Source: an uncultured SAR116 cluster alpha proteobacterium (GTDB taxonomy: Bacteria; Pseudomonadota; Alphaproteobacteria; Puniceispirillales; Puniceispirillaceae). Taken from it: 64,000 bases of DNA. The stretch's first letter is position 1; each line of letters begins with the position of its first letter. The notes beneath the pieces are model-generated. The model was not told the origin of the DNA, searched no databases, and saw nothing but the letters and a program-made list of their open reading frames with translations. Shown piece after piece: positions 20,023-29,088 of this stretch. Position numbers and translations under genes: made by a program. The stretch spans positions 1 to 64,000 of the forward strand of contig CACHEI010000006.1 in NCBI GenBank assembly GCA_902578815.1, given 5' to 3'.

Positions 20023-20852
20023 GATACCGCCGCGCTGGGAAGATTGGGAAAAAGCAATTCCGCGAGTCGCTCATAGGAATGTGCAAGCGGCAGATTGTCA
20101 GTTACAGACACATTAATGTTTGGTCCCGCATAACGCGCCACATTTTCCAGATTGAAGAAATAGGGTTTGTTGGCAAAGGTACTGGCAATCCATTGCCATG
20201 ACAGATTATTGCTTGCCGGATCGCCATCAATAAGGTTCTGCAGAAACCACTTGGCACCGGTCTGCCATTTGATCTGCCGCCAGTGCACGACATAAGCAGC
20301 AACATACATGCGCGCATGATTGTGCAGATATCCGGTTTCAAGCAACATATTGATAAAAGCGTCAATACAGGCAACACCGGTTTCACCCCTTGCAATGTCA
20401 GCTGGCAGATCATCTGCATAGTCACTAGCGACAAAGCCGGTTTTATAGGCCTCAATATCGACCCAGATGGCATCAGGGCTGGCGGTGTAAAGCCGTTGCC
20501 AGTAGTCACGCCAGGCCAGTTCCTGAATAAATTTTTCTGCCTGCTTCGGTGTTGTTACGGTGTCAAGCGCGTGATTGCGAACCTCATCCAACGTCAGCAC
20601 CCCATGCCGGATATAGGCAGACAGCCTTGTAACAGCACCGTCCAGATGGTTTCGGGTGGCAGAATATTGAACAGGGTTGATCGCTGCAAGCATAGACACC
20701 GCTGCCGCCCGGCCACCAATGATCGGACTTGGTTCAGCTGGCGGCGTTAGATTTGAGAGGTTGGCAACATGTGCTGCCAGCGCCGCACGGTCATCAAACC
20801 GCGTTTCTAGTGGAATCAAATCTAGCATCTCATCTGAAATGTCATTCTGCAT
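20019..20852 (-). CDS. Photolyase/cryptochrome FAD-binding domain protein
   Basis: A 277-residue protein equal to the C-terminal helical FAD domain of photolyases: ATRNHLDGAVTRLSAYIRHG near residue 65, KFIQELAWRDYW, GETGVACIDAFINMLLETGY, LHNHARMYVAAYVVHW, WFLQNLIDGDPASNNLSWQW and YFFNLENVARY. These are the flavin- and DNA-contacting elements of light-dependent repair of pyrimidine dimers. The antenna-domain half is encoded by the following overlapping gene, so the two probably form a heterodimer. UV repair fits a sunlit surface-water organism. Whether it is a repair enzyme or a light sensor cannot be told. Confidence 0.87.
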   Translation of the reverse strand: MQNDISDEMLDLIPLETRFDDRAALAAHVANLSNLTPPAEPSPIIGGRAAAVSMLAAINPVQYSATRNHLDGAVTRLSAYIRHGVLTLDEVRNHALDTVTTPKQAEKFIQELAWRDYWQRLYTASPDAIWVDIEAYKTGFVASDYADDLPADIARGETGVACIDAFINMLLETGYLHNHARMYVAAYVVHWRQIKWQTGAKWFLQNLIDGDPASNNLSWQWIASTFANKPYFFNLENVARYAGPNINVSVTDNLPLAHSYERLAELLFPNLPSAAVS

Positions 20853-22311
20853 GACGTGTGAAATAGGTGCTGCACTCCCGAATCACCAGATGCTGTTCGA
20901 TTTTTTTGATCGGGCGGCAAATCGTGCTTAGTTAATCGGTTGGTCCTTTTCCAACGTCCCAGCAACGGGCGGCACCGAATATTTCAGCACAGTTGCAAGA
21001 TTGAAAGGAATTGCATTCCCATCACCTGTGACCAGCGCCTGTTTTATTACCAACTGACCTGTCGCCGTACCCTCTGGGCAGAGCAGAACGCCATCCCCAC
21101 GGGCAATATCAGTACGGATCTGGATGATCTGATGGTCTTTGACGGCAAGGGCGAAGCCACACGCTTTAAAAGAGCCTGTCGCCAACATTCCCCAACCCTT
21201 GGCTTTAGCTTTGCCAGAGAAGCCGTCGAGCATGGTTGGACTTGAGGTCAGTGCTATCAGGGGTGTGATCACCTCACTAAAGCTGATGCGGCTTTGTCAC
21301 CTGCGGCATTGGCATATAGCGCTAGAAACAGTTGGTGGCCGAGGTGGCAATATTCTGCTTGCTGACCTCATTCCTCATCCCGTTAAGATTATAGCGGACA
21401 AGAAGGGGTCGGCTCGCTTTGGACAGGCTAGGGATCTGGGCGGTGGAATAGTGGTCACTTGAGACCGAACAATCAAGATGCGTTACATAATCGACATTCA
21501 GAATTTCTCGTAATTCATGCGCTTTGGCAAAAAGTATTGAAGATTCTCCAAGATGTCTTTGCGGTCAGTCACGACAGTGGACGTTCAGGTTCTGGCCGAT
21601 GACACGTCGGGCTGGCCCCCTTTACGTCTGTTATGGAGTGACCTGGCATGTTCCAACGCCCGCACCGCCATGACAGAAATCAGATACCACCCCGCAAATT
21701 GCTCGAGCAGATGTTCGGTCAGGGGAGCCTCTTCTTCATTGCTGTGCATTCGCCTTTATTTCACACCTTGCTTGATGTAATTTCCTGTTATTTGTGGAGT
21801 CCAAATTCAACCAGTCCAATAGCGACCAAAGTAATTAATAACATGCTGGTTAGAGTCTTGATGACAGTGTGCATGGGCTCTGTTCCTCGTTGACTAAACT
21901 TCACCACCAAAAGGGCTGACGCGCCTAATCTGTAATCTGAATGTTAATACCGATTATCCTGCAGGCCGCGCGCATTAGAGCCAAACAAAAAATAACAGAT
22001 GTTCACAAGTCAAAACGCAGTTTGCAACGATAACCTTGAAAGTCAATGGACCAGAAAGCTCCAACACAGTCGTTTCAAGAGGGCAGGCCTTGCCAAAATA
22101 AGCCCGCCCGACTAAACATTGCCAATCTACAAGTTCGTCTTGTGTTTATATGTAAATTGACCCAAGTTACGTATGTAATTTTTGCGCAGTATCGCTTTAG
22201 GCGAAACACTACATAAAACCCGGTGAACGCCAGCATTCAACCAAAGTGATGCGCTTTACCTCGTCAATTAGTTAACTTTCAAGTCAATAGGACAACCCCG
22301 AGCAAAGCTTT
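20853..22311. other. Long stretch without a convincing gene
   Basis: About 1.46 kb between the split photolyase and ppc. A minus-strand frame at 20928-21272 (114 codons from a GTG) contains LLCPEGTATGQLVIKQALV but matches no family I know. A 28-codon minus-strand frame at 21788-21874 would give a single-helix peptide and has a GAGG site about 9 bases upstream. Other frames look random. The density of short frames suggests decayed coding DNA, but I cannot name an ancestor. Confidence 0.4.
21788..21874 (-). CDS. Possible 28-residue single-helix membrane peptide
   Basis: A short frame beginning MHTVIKTLTSM and continuing with a leucine/isoleucine/valine-rich helix to a basic end (FGLHK). A GAGGAAC sequence lies about 9 bases before the ATG. 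Such tiny one-helix proteins often accompany membrane complexes, but no partner is nearby. It may be chance. Confidence 0.22.
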   Translation of the reverse strand: MHTVIKTLTSMLLITLVAIGLVEFGLHK

Positions 22312-25062
22312 ATGGCTCAACTGAGAAAAAACTGGCTTTCCCATCTGATTGATTTCCGCGAACAGGGAATGCGGATCAGCGACATAAACCCGGTGGCTGC
22401 ATTGGCAGACATTATCTGCGAGCAGCTTTATGCTGGCGAGATTAACCGAAATGATCTTAATACCACCCTGGAGCAGATAAGTTGCGATCTATGGGCCCGT
22501 CAACGCCAGCATCTGCGCCTTCAAACCGGCGTTGCCAACAAATCAACGCCACTGCCGGATTTGAGCAATCACGACATCACCCAGCCGGTCTACCGCGCGG
22601 TCTTTACCGCACATCCGGTGTTCGCCCTGCGCCATGATGTGTCAATGGCCTTATGCAGCGATGCTTCAGCCAACAAAGCGCGGATGCCGAACCAGCCCTA
22701 TGACCAGCGAAGAGAGGTTACACTAGATGATGAGCATGCAGAGGCGATGGGGGCAATCTGTAACGCAAGACGCGCAATTTGCGATTTGAACGCCACAATC
22801 CTTAAGCAGCGCCAGGAACACCAGCCAGATGATTGGCGCACTAGCCTGCCGCAAATGCTGGGAGTTTCGACTTGGGTTGGCTATGACCTTGATGGTCGAT
22901 CCGATATCAGCTGGGCGGACAGTTTTCGACTACGGCTGACAGAAAAAGCACAGGCGCTCAAGATCTATCTTGCTGCGCTAAGAACAACTGGAATTTCTGC
23001 TATCTTGCCAGTTAGCGAAAAACTTGATGCCGAACTATCAGCTACCAGAGACGATATCGCCCGTTTTGAAAGACTTGGAGCGGCTCAGATTAACTTTGCC
23101 ACAACTGTCAACGCACTAACGGAGCGCGAGAACAAACTGACCTCCAGCGTCGCGATTGCTGATGAAATCCATACTATTGCCAAAAGCCTTGACGATGATG
23201 CTGAAGCAAGGGAGTTGATGGTGATCGCCTCCGATGTCAGGACACATGGTTTTGGCATGGCCGAGGTGCATTTGCGAATCAACGCGGTGCAGTTGCGTAA
23301 TGCTATGCGGCCAGTCGATGGGCGTGGTATCTCCGTCAGCGACGGAATGGTATCGTCACGCAGCCTTATTGACCGCCTTTCATCGCGCATCGCAAGTGAG
23401 CCACCTTGGCAGATTAATTTCAAAAATCTAGATAATGAGAGCGCGACAGCTCGGCGGCAGCTGATGTTAGCAACGCAGTTCCTTAAACATATTGATTGCG
23501 ATCAGCCGATCCGCCTGCTGATTGCCGAATGTGAGAAACCACTGACGTTAATGTCAGCGCTCTATCTTGCACACAAGCTTGGAATTGCCGACAAGCTCGA
23601 TATTTCACCACTGTTTGAGACTAGCTATGGTTTGGAGCATGGTGAACAAGTGATTGACCAGCTTTTAACACATCAACCCTACGTCGACTACATACGGCGT
23701 CGCGGCAGACTTGCCATCCAGACAGGATTTTCTGACGCTGGACGCTTCATCGGACAGATCGCCGCCAATATGGCGATAGAGAGATTGCAGATTAAAATTG
23801 CTCAATGCCTGAAAAGCCGTCTTCGAGATGAGATTGCCCTGCTGTTTTTTAATACCCATGGTGAGTCGCTTGGCCGCGGTGGTGCCCAATCAACAATGGT
23901 GGATAGGCAGAATTTCATCATGACACCTTTCGTGCGGGCCAAGGTGGCAGAGATGGGTGTACCACTCTATCACCAGTCTAGCTTTCAGGGCGGTGATGGC
24001 TATCGCCTTTTTGGTACACCAGCACTGGCACAAGCAACGATCAGCGGTATCTTTGCCGCAGAAGTGGCACCTGCCTCGCCAGCGTGGCTAGCCGATCCAT
24101 TCTACCACCAAACTGACTTTTCATTGGATTTATTCCTCTCACTCAAGAGCTGGCATGAAACCCTTTTCGCTGATGCCTCCTATTCCAATCTATTGGATAT
24201 GTTTTCCAACAACTTGCTGCCAAAAGCCGGATCACGCCCAACAAAGCGCGTTGTCCAAGCCGGAAATGAGCGCAGAGATCCATCAAAAATGCGGGCAATC
24301 CCTCATAATGCGATTTTGCAACAGCTAGGATTTTTGGCGAATGTCATCTCGGGAATGGGTAGCGCAGCCTATATCAACAGCGAACATTTCCTTGAAATCT
24401 ATCAACGCTCACCCCGCTTGCAGCAATGTCTTGGCCATGTAAGGACAGCAAAATCACTCGGCTCGCTCAATACTGTGCTGGCCTATTGCCGGATGATTGA
24501 CGCCGGTTTCTGGGTCAATCGTGCCTATCACGGCAAGCAATATAAAAATCAACGTGCTTTCCGTAAGCTCGGACAGCATCTGCAAAATGATACGCAGGCG
24601 GCGGGGATCAGGCACACAGTCTGGCGGCTGCGAGATGACCTTGTTGATCTATACCGGCTGGTTGAAAGGATTGGGGATGGAAGCATCCGCATTACTGGCG
24701 ACGACCGCAGTACACTTGATTTGCTACATGCTATCCGTATCGCAGTGATTATCGACAGTCTGACCCTGATCTGTCAGACGCCCAATCTTGGTGAGAGTAA
24801 TCAATATAGTAATGCTGACATACTTGCGTTGGGGCTGCGCCTTGATTTCGAAACGGCTATAGAAATCATCCAGTCAGCATTTACCGTCGGTTATGCGGCT
24901 TCATCTAGGGACGAATTGGGCGAAACCGAGGATTATTCGCAGTCAAACGCCGGAAATTACAGTGTCATTGACGAGCAAATTTTGCAACCGCTTGACGCCA
25001 ACCAGCGAATCATCCTCACCATAACACAAATGATCTCGGCCCATTACGGGGCACATGGCTGA
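22312..25062 (+). CDS. ppc: Divergent phosphoenolpyruvate carboxylase
   Basis: A 916-residue protein collinear with PEP carboxylase, which adds bicarbonate to PEP to give oxaloacetate. Signature regions are recognisable but altered. The first reads VFTAHPVFALRH, keeping the catalytic His of TAHP but lacking the following TE. The YSDSxKDAG block reads GFSDAGRFIG. The FHGRGGxxGRGG loop reads FNTHGESLGRGG. The helical C-terminal half and overall length are normal. It may be a functional atypical clade or a paralog with changed kinetics. It stands alone, with a long upstream region. Anaplerotic carbon fixation would suit a rhodopsin-bearing heterotroph. Confidence 0.78.
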   Translation: MAQLRKNWLSHLIDFREQGMRISDINPVAALADIICEQLYAGEINRNDLNTTLEQISCDLWARQRQHLRLQTGVANKSTPLPDLSNHDITQPVYRAVFTAHPVFALRHDVSMALCSDASANKARMPNQPYDQRREVTLDDEHAEAMGAICNARRAICDLNATILKQRQEHQPDDWRTSLPQMLGVSTWVGYDLDGRSDISWADSFRLRLTEKAQALKIYLAALRTTGISAILPVSEKLDAELSATRDDIARFERLGAAQINFATTVNALTERENKLTSSVAIADEIHTIAKSLDDDAEARELMVIASDVRTHGFGMAEVHLRINAVQLRNAMRPVDGRGISVSDGMVSSRSLIDRLSSRIASEPPWQINFKNLDNESATARRQLMLATQFLKHIDCDQPIRLLIAECEKPLTLMSALYLAHKLGIADKLDISPLFETSYGLEHGEQVIDQLLTHQPYVDYIRRRGRLAIQTGFSDAGRFIGQIAANMAIERLQIKIAQCLKSRLRDEIALLFFNTHGESLGRGGAQSTMVDRQNFIMTPFVRAKVAEMGVPLYHQSSFQGGDGYRLFGTPALAQATISGIFAAEVAPASPAWLADPFYHQTDFSLDLFLSLKSWHETLFADASYSNLLDMFSNNLLPKAGSRPTKRVVQAGNERRDPSKMRAIPHNAILQQLGFLANVISGMGSAAYINSEHFLEIYQRSPRLQQCLGHVRTAKSLGSLNTVLAYCRMIDAGFWVNRAYHGKQYKNQRAFRKLGQHLQNDTQAAGIRHTVWRLRDDLVDLYRLVERIGDGSIRITGDDRSTLDLLHAIRIAVIIDSLTLICQTPNLGESNQYSNADILALGLRLDFETAIEIIQSAFTVGYAASSRDELGETEDYSQSNAGNYSVIDEQILQPLDANQRIILTITQMISAHYGAHG

Positions 25063-25211
25063 AGCTAAGGAAACCCTGGCACCGGAACATAAAAGTGTTA
25101 TGTCTCAGTTTTCGAGTTGGTTGACAGTGGTGATGCACTGGTATCATCCTCAGCGGTGCTATGAGCGTCCACGCTCGGCGCAGATTGATCACACAGTCGG
25201 AGTTTGCAGAG

Positions 25212-25787
25212 ATGTCAGCATGGATTTCCATGATTTCAGATGAGAGTGCCAGCCCTGATTTGCGGGCAGCATTGGAGGTGGCGCGCACACCACATGGCAC
25301 TGTTGATAATGTGATGCGCGTGCATTCACATAGGCCTAATACCATGCATGGTCATTGCGCTCTCTACCGTGCAGCGCTTCACGATCCTGCAAACACTCTG
25401 CCAAGCTGGCTACAAGAGGTAATCAGTTCCTACGTCTCTGTCTTGAATGCGTGTGATTATTCATATGCCAATCACTGGAAAAACGCGGCGCATTTGATTA
25501 AAGATGCCGAGCGCGCAAGTGAAATTGAGGCCGCTCTTGCCACGAGAAGGCTCGAAGCTGCGTTTAAGGGTGCAGAATTGGCGTTATTACGTTACGCGGA
25601 AAAGCTAACAGTCACACCAGGACTTATGGAAGAAAGTGACGTGTCCGCGCTGCGTGAAGAGGGGCTGGATGATGGTCAAATTCTCGAAGCCAATCAGATC
25701 ATATGTTATTTTAACTACGTGAACCGCAGCTTAAATGGTCTTGGTGTTACAACAGCAGGGGACATCGTTGGTTTTTACTCAGAATAA
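25212..25787 (+). CDS. Peroxidase-related protein of the AhpD/carboxymuconolactone decarboxylase superfamily
   Basis: A 191-residue all-helical protein matching the 'uncharacterised peroxidase-related' branch of the AhpD superfamily, with VMRVHSHRPNTMHGHCALYRA and the core VSVLNACDYSYANHW. The family active site is usually C-x-x-C with a histidine; here it is C-D-Y-S, so the second cysteine is missing. An ATG at 25161 would add 17 residues, but the ATG at 25212 has a GGAG site 8 bases upstream. The substrate is unknown; a redox or decarboxylase role is inferred from the superfamily only. Confidence 0.72.
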   Translation: MSAWISMISDESASPDLRAALEVARTPHGTVDNVMRVHSHRPNTMHGHCALYRAALHDPANTLPSWLQEVISSYVSVLNACDYSYANHWKNAAHLIKDAERASEIEAALATRRLEAAFKGAELALLRYAEKLTVTPGLMEESDVSALREEGLDDGQILEANQIICYFNYVNRSLNGLGVTTAGDIVGFYSE

Positions 25788-26363
25788 CCTCTTGATCGTT
25801 AAGACTGTTGCACCAAAACACCCCTCATGGCCTAACGATTCCAAAAATTGCAGGACAAGACTCAACCGCTGCAAAAGTTACTCTGAGATAAACTATAATT
25901 GGTGCCGTTATTCTACCCGCGATAGTGAGGAATTAACGCTCAACAATTCTCAAGTATCGCTCGCGATAAAAATCTGACTCTAATCGGTTAATCATTACTG
26001 GCCTTTTCTACCGGTATCAGGAAATTGTACCTGACATTTATGAACCTTTTCGCTTAAAAATTTTCACTTTTGAATATAAACAGGCTGTTGAAAACACTGC
26101 TAAACATGCCGCGCTGAAGCGTCAAAACAGCTATTGACAAACCATAACAGAAAGCACAAAATTTACCGTCTGTTCCTTACCTTTTGTTATAAATTTATTG
26201 TTCGTAGCAAAATTCGAAAGGATAATTAATTTATGAAGCCATAACGCCAAAAGCTGCAGCTTGGTCAACTTCGTTGGCATAAGTTAATACCAATTTGAAT
26301 AGCCAGTGAGCAGCGGCGATCAGAGACAGAGTCAAGTTTATTCTAAATAGGGGGAGAATAATC
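25788..26363. other. Intergenic stretch before the sarcosine oxidase region
   Basis: About 575 bases, A+T-rich, with only short random frames. It must contain the promoter for the rightward genes from 26364. No clear operator or stem-loop was seen. Confidence 0.5.
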
Positions 26364-27515
26364 ATGATCAAATCACTCGCGAAGACCTGGGAGCCTGCTG
26401 GAATAAACGGGTATGTAAACGATGATCTGCTAAAATTAGGAGCACTAAATCTTATTGAAGGCTGCCTTGGAGATGTGGTTGGCAAAGAGATTCTAATCGT
26501 AGCAGAAGACCCGAAGCTTGGCTGGTACGATGCCGCTGCTCCGGCAAGTGTTGCAAACTTACTTAGAGAGATGGGCGCAATAGTCAAAATATTGATGGTT
26601 GGCGCGCCAGAAAATGACGCTCTTCCTGTTGTGCAAGAAGCTATTGACAGGGTAGACGAAGCGCTATTCTTCGCGCGCATAGGAGATCAAGGCCGTTTCA
26701 AATCACAATATAGCTTTACGTCTCAGAGTGGTCGATTTTGCGCGGTTATGTGCTATACGAGAAATGCTTCCATGCTCTCAAGCGGATATGGTCTGCTGTC
26801 TCATCGTGCAATGGTTGCACTAAAAGACGCTATTGATAAAATTACGCTTGGCGCGCATCAAATCCAAATCACCTGCCCGCTTGGCACAAATGTTAAGGGA
26901 TCACCAGGGGAAAGCTTGACCGAGGGTAATGAGGTGGTTGTTAGTCGCTATCCAATGGGTGTGCCAAAGCCTGTGCTTGCGAATGGATTCACTGGTGTGG
27001 TCAAGCTCTCACGTTATTTGACCTCTGCAGGCTCAAAAGTATACGAGCCAGCCTATCTGGAGCTTCCTAAAATTGTGACTGTGCAGATTGACGGCACCAG
27101 CATGGTCGACATTAATGGTCCAGCCGATCTTGTTGCGGCCGTCAAAGGGCACCACCAGCAGGTTGCTGCACAATTCGGATTGGAAGCTTTCAACATTGAC
27201 TCATGGCATGCGGGAATTCACCCATTGATGGGGTATGATATGCCTGCATCTGCAGATCCTGAACGGTGGTCACAGACAGTGTTCTCTAATCCAAGGGTCC
27301 TTCATTTTCATACCTGCGGGTTGGGACCACCAGGCGAAATCTGCTGGATGATCATTGATCCAACCATTACCATAGATGATGTCGCCCTATGGGAAAACGG
27401 ACGATTGCATCCCGAACGCTTTGCCCAGACTATGGTAGTTCTGCGAGACTACCCCGAACTTGCCATTGCCTTTGCCGCACCGATTGGCGAGATTGGCCTC
27501 GGGGGTTCGTTCTAG
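26364..27515 (+). CDS. Uncharacterised protein, possibly M29 aminopeptidase/dioxygenase-like
   Basis: A 383-residue soluble protein with a GGGGGAG ribosome-binding site 8 bases upstream. Its N-terminal half has alternating beta strands and helices (GKEILIVAED, VKILMVGAP). The C-terminal half has NIDSWHAGIHPLMGYD, LHFHTCGLGPPGEICW and PIGEIGLGG, a spread of histidines and glutamates that recalls the metal-binding layout of the M29 aminopeptidase/2,5-dihydroxypyridine dioxygenase superfamily. That link is tentative. It lies 54 bases upstream of soxB on the same strand, so a role in methylated-amine or related catabolism is inferred. Confidence 0.6.
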   Translation: MIKSLAKTWEPAGINGYVNDDLLKLGALNLIEGCLGDVVGKEILIVAEDPKLGWYDAAAPASVANLLREMGAIVKILMVGAPENDALPVVQEAIDRVDEALFFARIGDQGRFKSQYSFTSQSGRFCAVMCYTRNASMLSSGYGLLSHRAMVALKDAIDKITLGAHQIQITCPLGTNVKGSPGESLTEGNEVVVSRYPMGVPKPVLANGFTGVVKLSRYLTSAGSKVYEPAYLELPKIVTVQIDGTSMVDINGPADLVAAVKGHHQQVAAQFGLEAFNIDSWHAGIHPLMGYDMPASADPERWSQTVFSNPRVLHFHTCGLGPPGEICWMIIDPTITIDDVALWENGRLHPERFAQTMVVLRDYPELAIAFAAPIGEIGLGGSF

Positions 27516-27569
27516 AACCATATTAAGCGAAGCGTTTTTAGTGTTTACGCATGTCAGAGGTAATGTTTA

Positions 27570-28820
27570 ATGGGTAGGTTTTCCGCGTTCAGCCTTGCCT
27601 GGAATGCCCTTAGCCATCACCAGAAATGGGCGCGCTATTGGCAAAACCCACCACTCGCCAAAAAATATGACGTCTTGATTATTGGCGCTGGCGGACATGG
27701 GCTTGCATGCGCCCATTATCTTGCCAAAAACCATGGCATTAACAATGTTGCTGTTCTGGAAAAAGGATGGCTTGGAGGCGGCAATATAGCCCGCAACACA
27801 GTAACCATCCGTTCCAATTACCTGCGCGATGAGAGCATTCCGTTTTTTGTTAAAAGCGTGTCCTTGTTTGAGAGGCTCGCAAAGGAGCTGAACTTCAATC
27901 TGATGTATTCCAAACGGAGTATGATTGATGTAGTTCAAACCTATTCTAAAATGCGGGAAATTCGCCGCCGCATGATGAATGGCTATCTTCACGGATCGAG
28001 CTATACACCGATTGATGTTGGCGAATTGCGCCGCCGGGTGCCAGCGCTGACCGGTGGTGGTCCAGACTCACGACTGCCAATCATTGGAGCGATGGTGCAT
28101 AAGGAAGCAGCTGTGTGTCGGCATGATGGTGTCGCGTGGGGCTATGCGCGCTCAGCTAGTGAACGCGGTGTTGAAATTCACCAGCAAACAGAGGTGAAAA
28201 ACTTACTCCGAGACAAGGATGGACAGATCAAGGGCGTTGAGACAAACCGCGGAACCGTTTTAGCGGATAAGGTAGCCGTAGTGGTTTCCGGGCATACAAC
28301 GACAATCACAGAGACTGCCGGCCTTTCCTTACCGGTCAAATCCTTCAATCTGGCGGCTTTTGTTTCTGAGCCGGTAAAGCCGTTAATTGATGTGATTGTG
28401 AACTGCCCTGATCTCGGCGTCTACCTCAATCAATCTGATAAGGGCGAGCTAGTCATTGGCGGTGCCCCCGATGCCGGTCAATCATTCCGCCGCGATATGA
28501 AACAGAGTGTCTTTGAAGATGCGGTCGTCACTATGCTGGAATTATTTCCGGCATTCAGGCGTTTGAAGCTGCTGCGGCAATGGGGAGGAGTTCTAGACAT
28601 TGCACATGACGCCTCGCCCATCATTTCTGCAACTGACATTTCCGGTTTGTTTGTGTCCTGCGGATGGTGGGGAGGGTTCAAGGCTGTGCCAGCTGGGGGC
28701 TATACGCTCGCCCATCTGATTGCCACTGGGCAACCGCATCAAGTCGCCGCCCCATTCACTCTTAATCGTTTTCGTCACCTTGATTTCATCGTGGAATCCG
28801 GAACGACAACCGCCAGATAG
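27570..28820 (+). CDS. soxB: Sarcosine oxidase beta subunit
   Basis: A 416-residue DAO-family flavoprotein with FAD-binding YDVLIIGAGGHGLACAHYL, GGGNIARNTVTIRSNYL and the C-terminal GLFVSCGWWGGFKAVPAGG of heterotetrameric sarcosine oxidase. The beta subunit holds FAD and the covalent FMN where sarcosine is demethylated to glycine, with hydrogen peroxide and a one-carbon unit as products. It is the first of four sox genes in the order B-D-A-G. The usual neighbours glyA and purU are not in the window. Confidence 0.93.
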   Translation: MGRFSAFSLAWNALSHHQKWARYWQNPPLAKKYDVLIIGAGGHGLACAHYLAKNHGINNVAVLEKGWLGGGNIARNTVTIRSNYLRDESIPFFVKSVSLFERLAKELNFNLMYSKRSMIDVVQTYSKMREIRRRMMNGYLHGSSYTPIDVGELRRRVPALTGGGPDSRLPIIGAMVHKEAAVCRHDGVAWGYARSASERGVEIHQQTEVKNLLRDKDGQIKGVETNRGTVLADKVAVVVSGHTTTITETAGLSLPVKSFNLAAFVSEPVKPLIDVIVNCPDLGVYLNQSDKGELVIGGAPDAGQSFRRDMKQSVFEDAVVTMLELFPAFRRLKLLRQWGGVLDIAHDASPIISATDISGLFVSCGWWGGFKAVPAGGYTLAHLIATGQPHQVAAPFTLNRFRHLDFIVESGTTTAR

Positions 28821-28833
28821 GAAAGGCCAGATC

Positions 28834-29088
28834 ATGCTAACTCTACCTTGCCCCTTTTGTGGACAGCGCGATGAGACAGAGTTCCTGAATGCTGGCCCCA
28901 CCAAGCCAGCACGACCCAGCTCCGATGTGACAGACAGTGAGTGGATCAATTGGTTGACCGTGCCGGAAAATCCGGTCGGCTATGTCGAGGAAAAATGGTG
29001 GCACGCAAAGGGGTGCGGCAAATTTTTCACGATCAAACGCCACACAGTCACCCACCAAATCATGATGCCAGAAGAGGACAGCGCATGA
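28834..29088 (+). CDS. soxD: Sarcosine oxidase delta subunit
   Basis: An 84-residue protein beginning MLTLPCPFCGQRDETEF, the typical short SoxD with an N-terminal zinc-binding CPFC, and with a later RHTVTH segment. The canonical fourth ligand region reads WWHAKGCGKFF, so the zinc site looks complete (two CxxC-like and His ligands). The ATG lies 13 bases after the soxB stop. Its stop overlaps the soxA start by ATGA. It is a structural subunit of the heterotetramer. Confidence 0.92.
   Translation: MLTLPCPFCGQRDETEFLNAGPTKPARPSSDVTDSEWINWLTVPENPVGYVEEKWWHAKGCGKFFTIKRHTVTHQIMMPEEDSA

Noticed and set aside
20928-21272. 114-codon minus-strand frame upstream of the split photolyase
   Set aside because: GTG start with no good ribosome-binding site and no recognisable family; kept only as a note in the intergenic entry.
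28941-29084. N-terminal extension of soxA upstream of 29085
   Set aside because: It runs through soxD in another frame; the ATGA overlap and the family start favour 29085.
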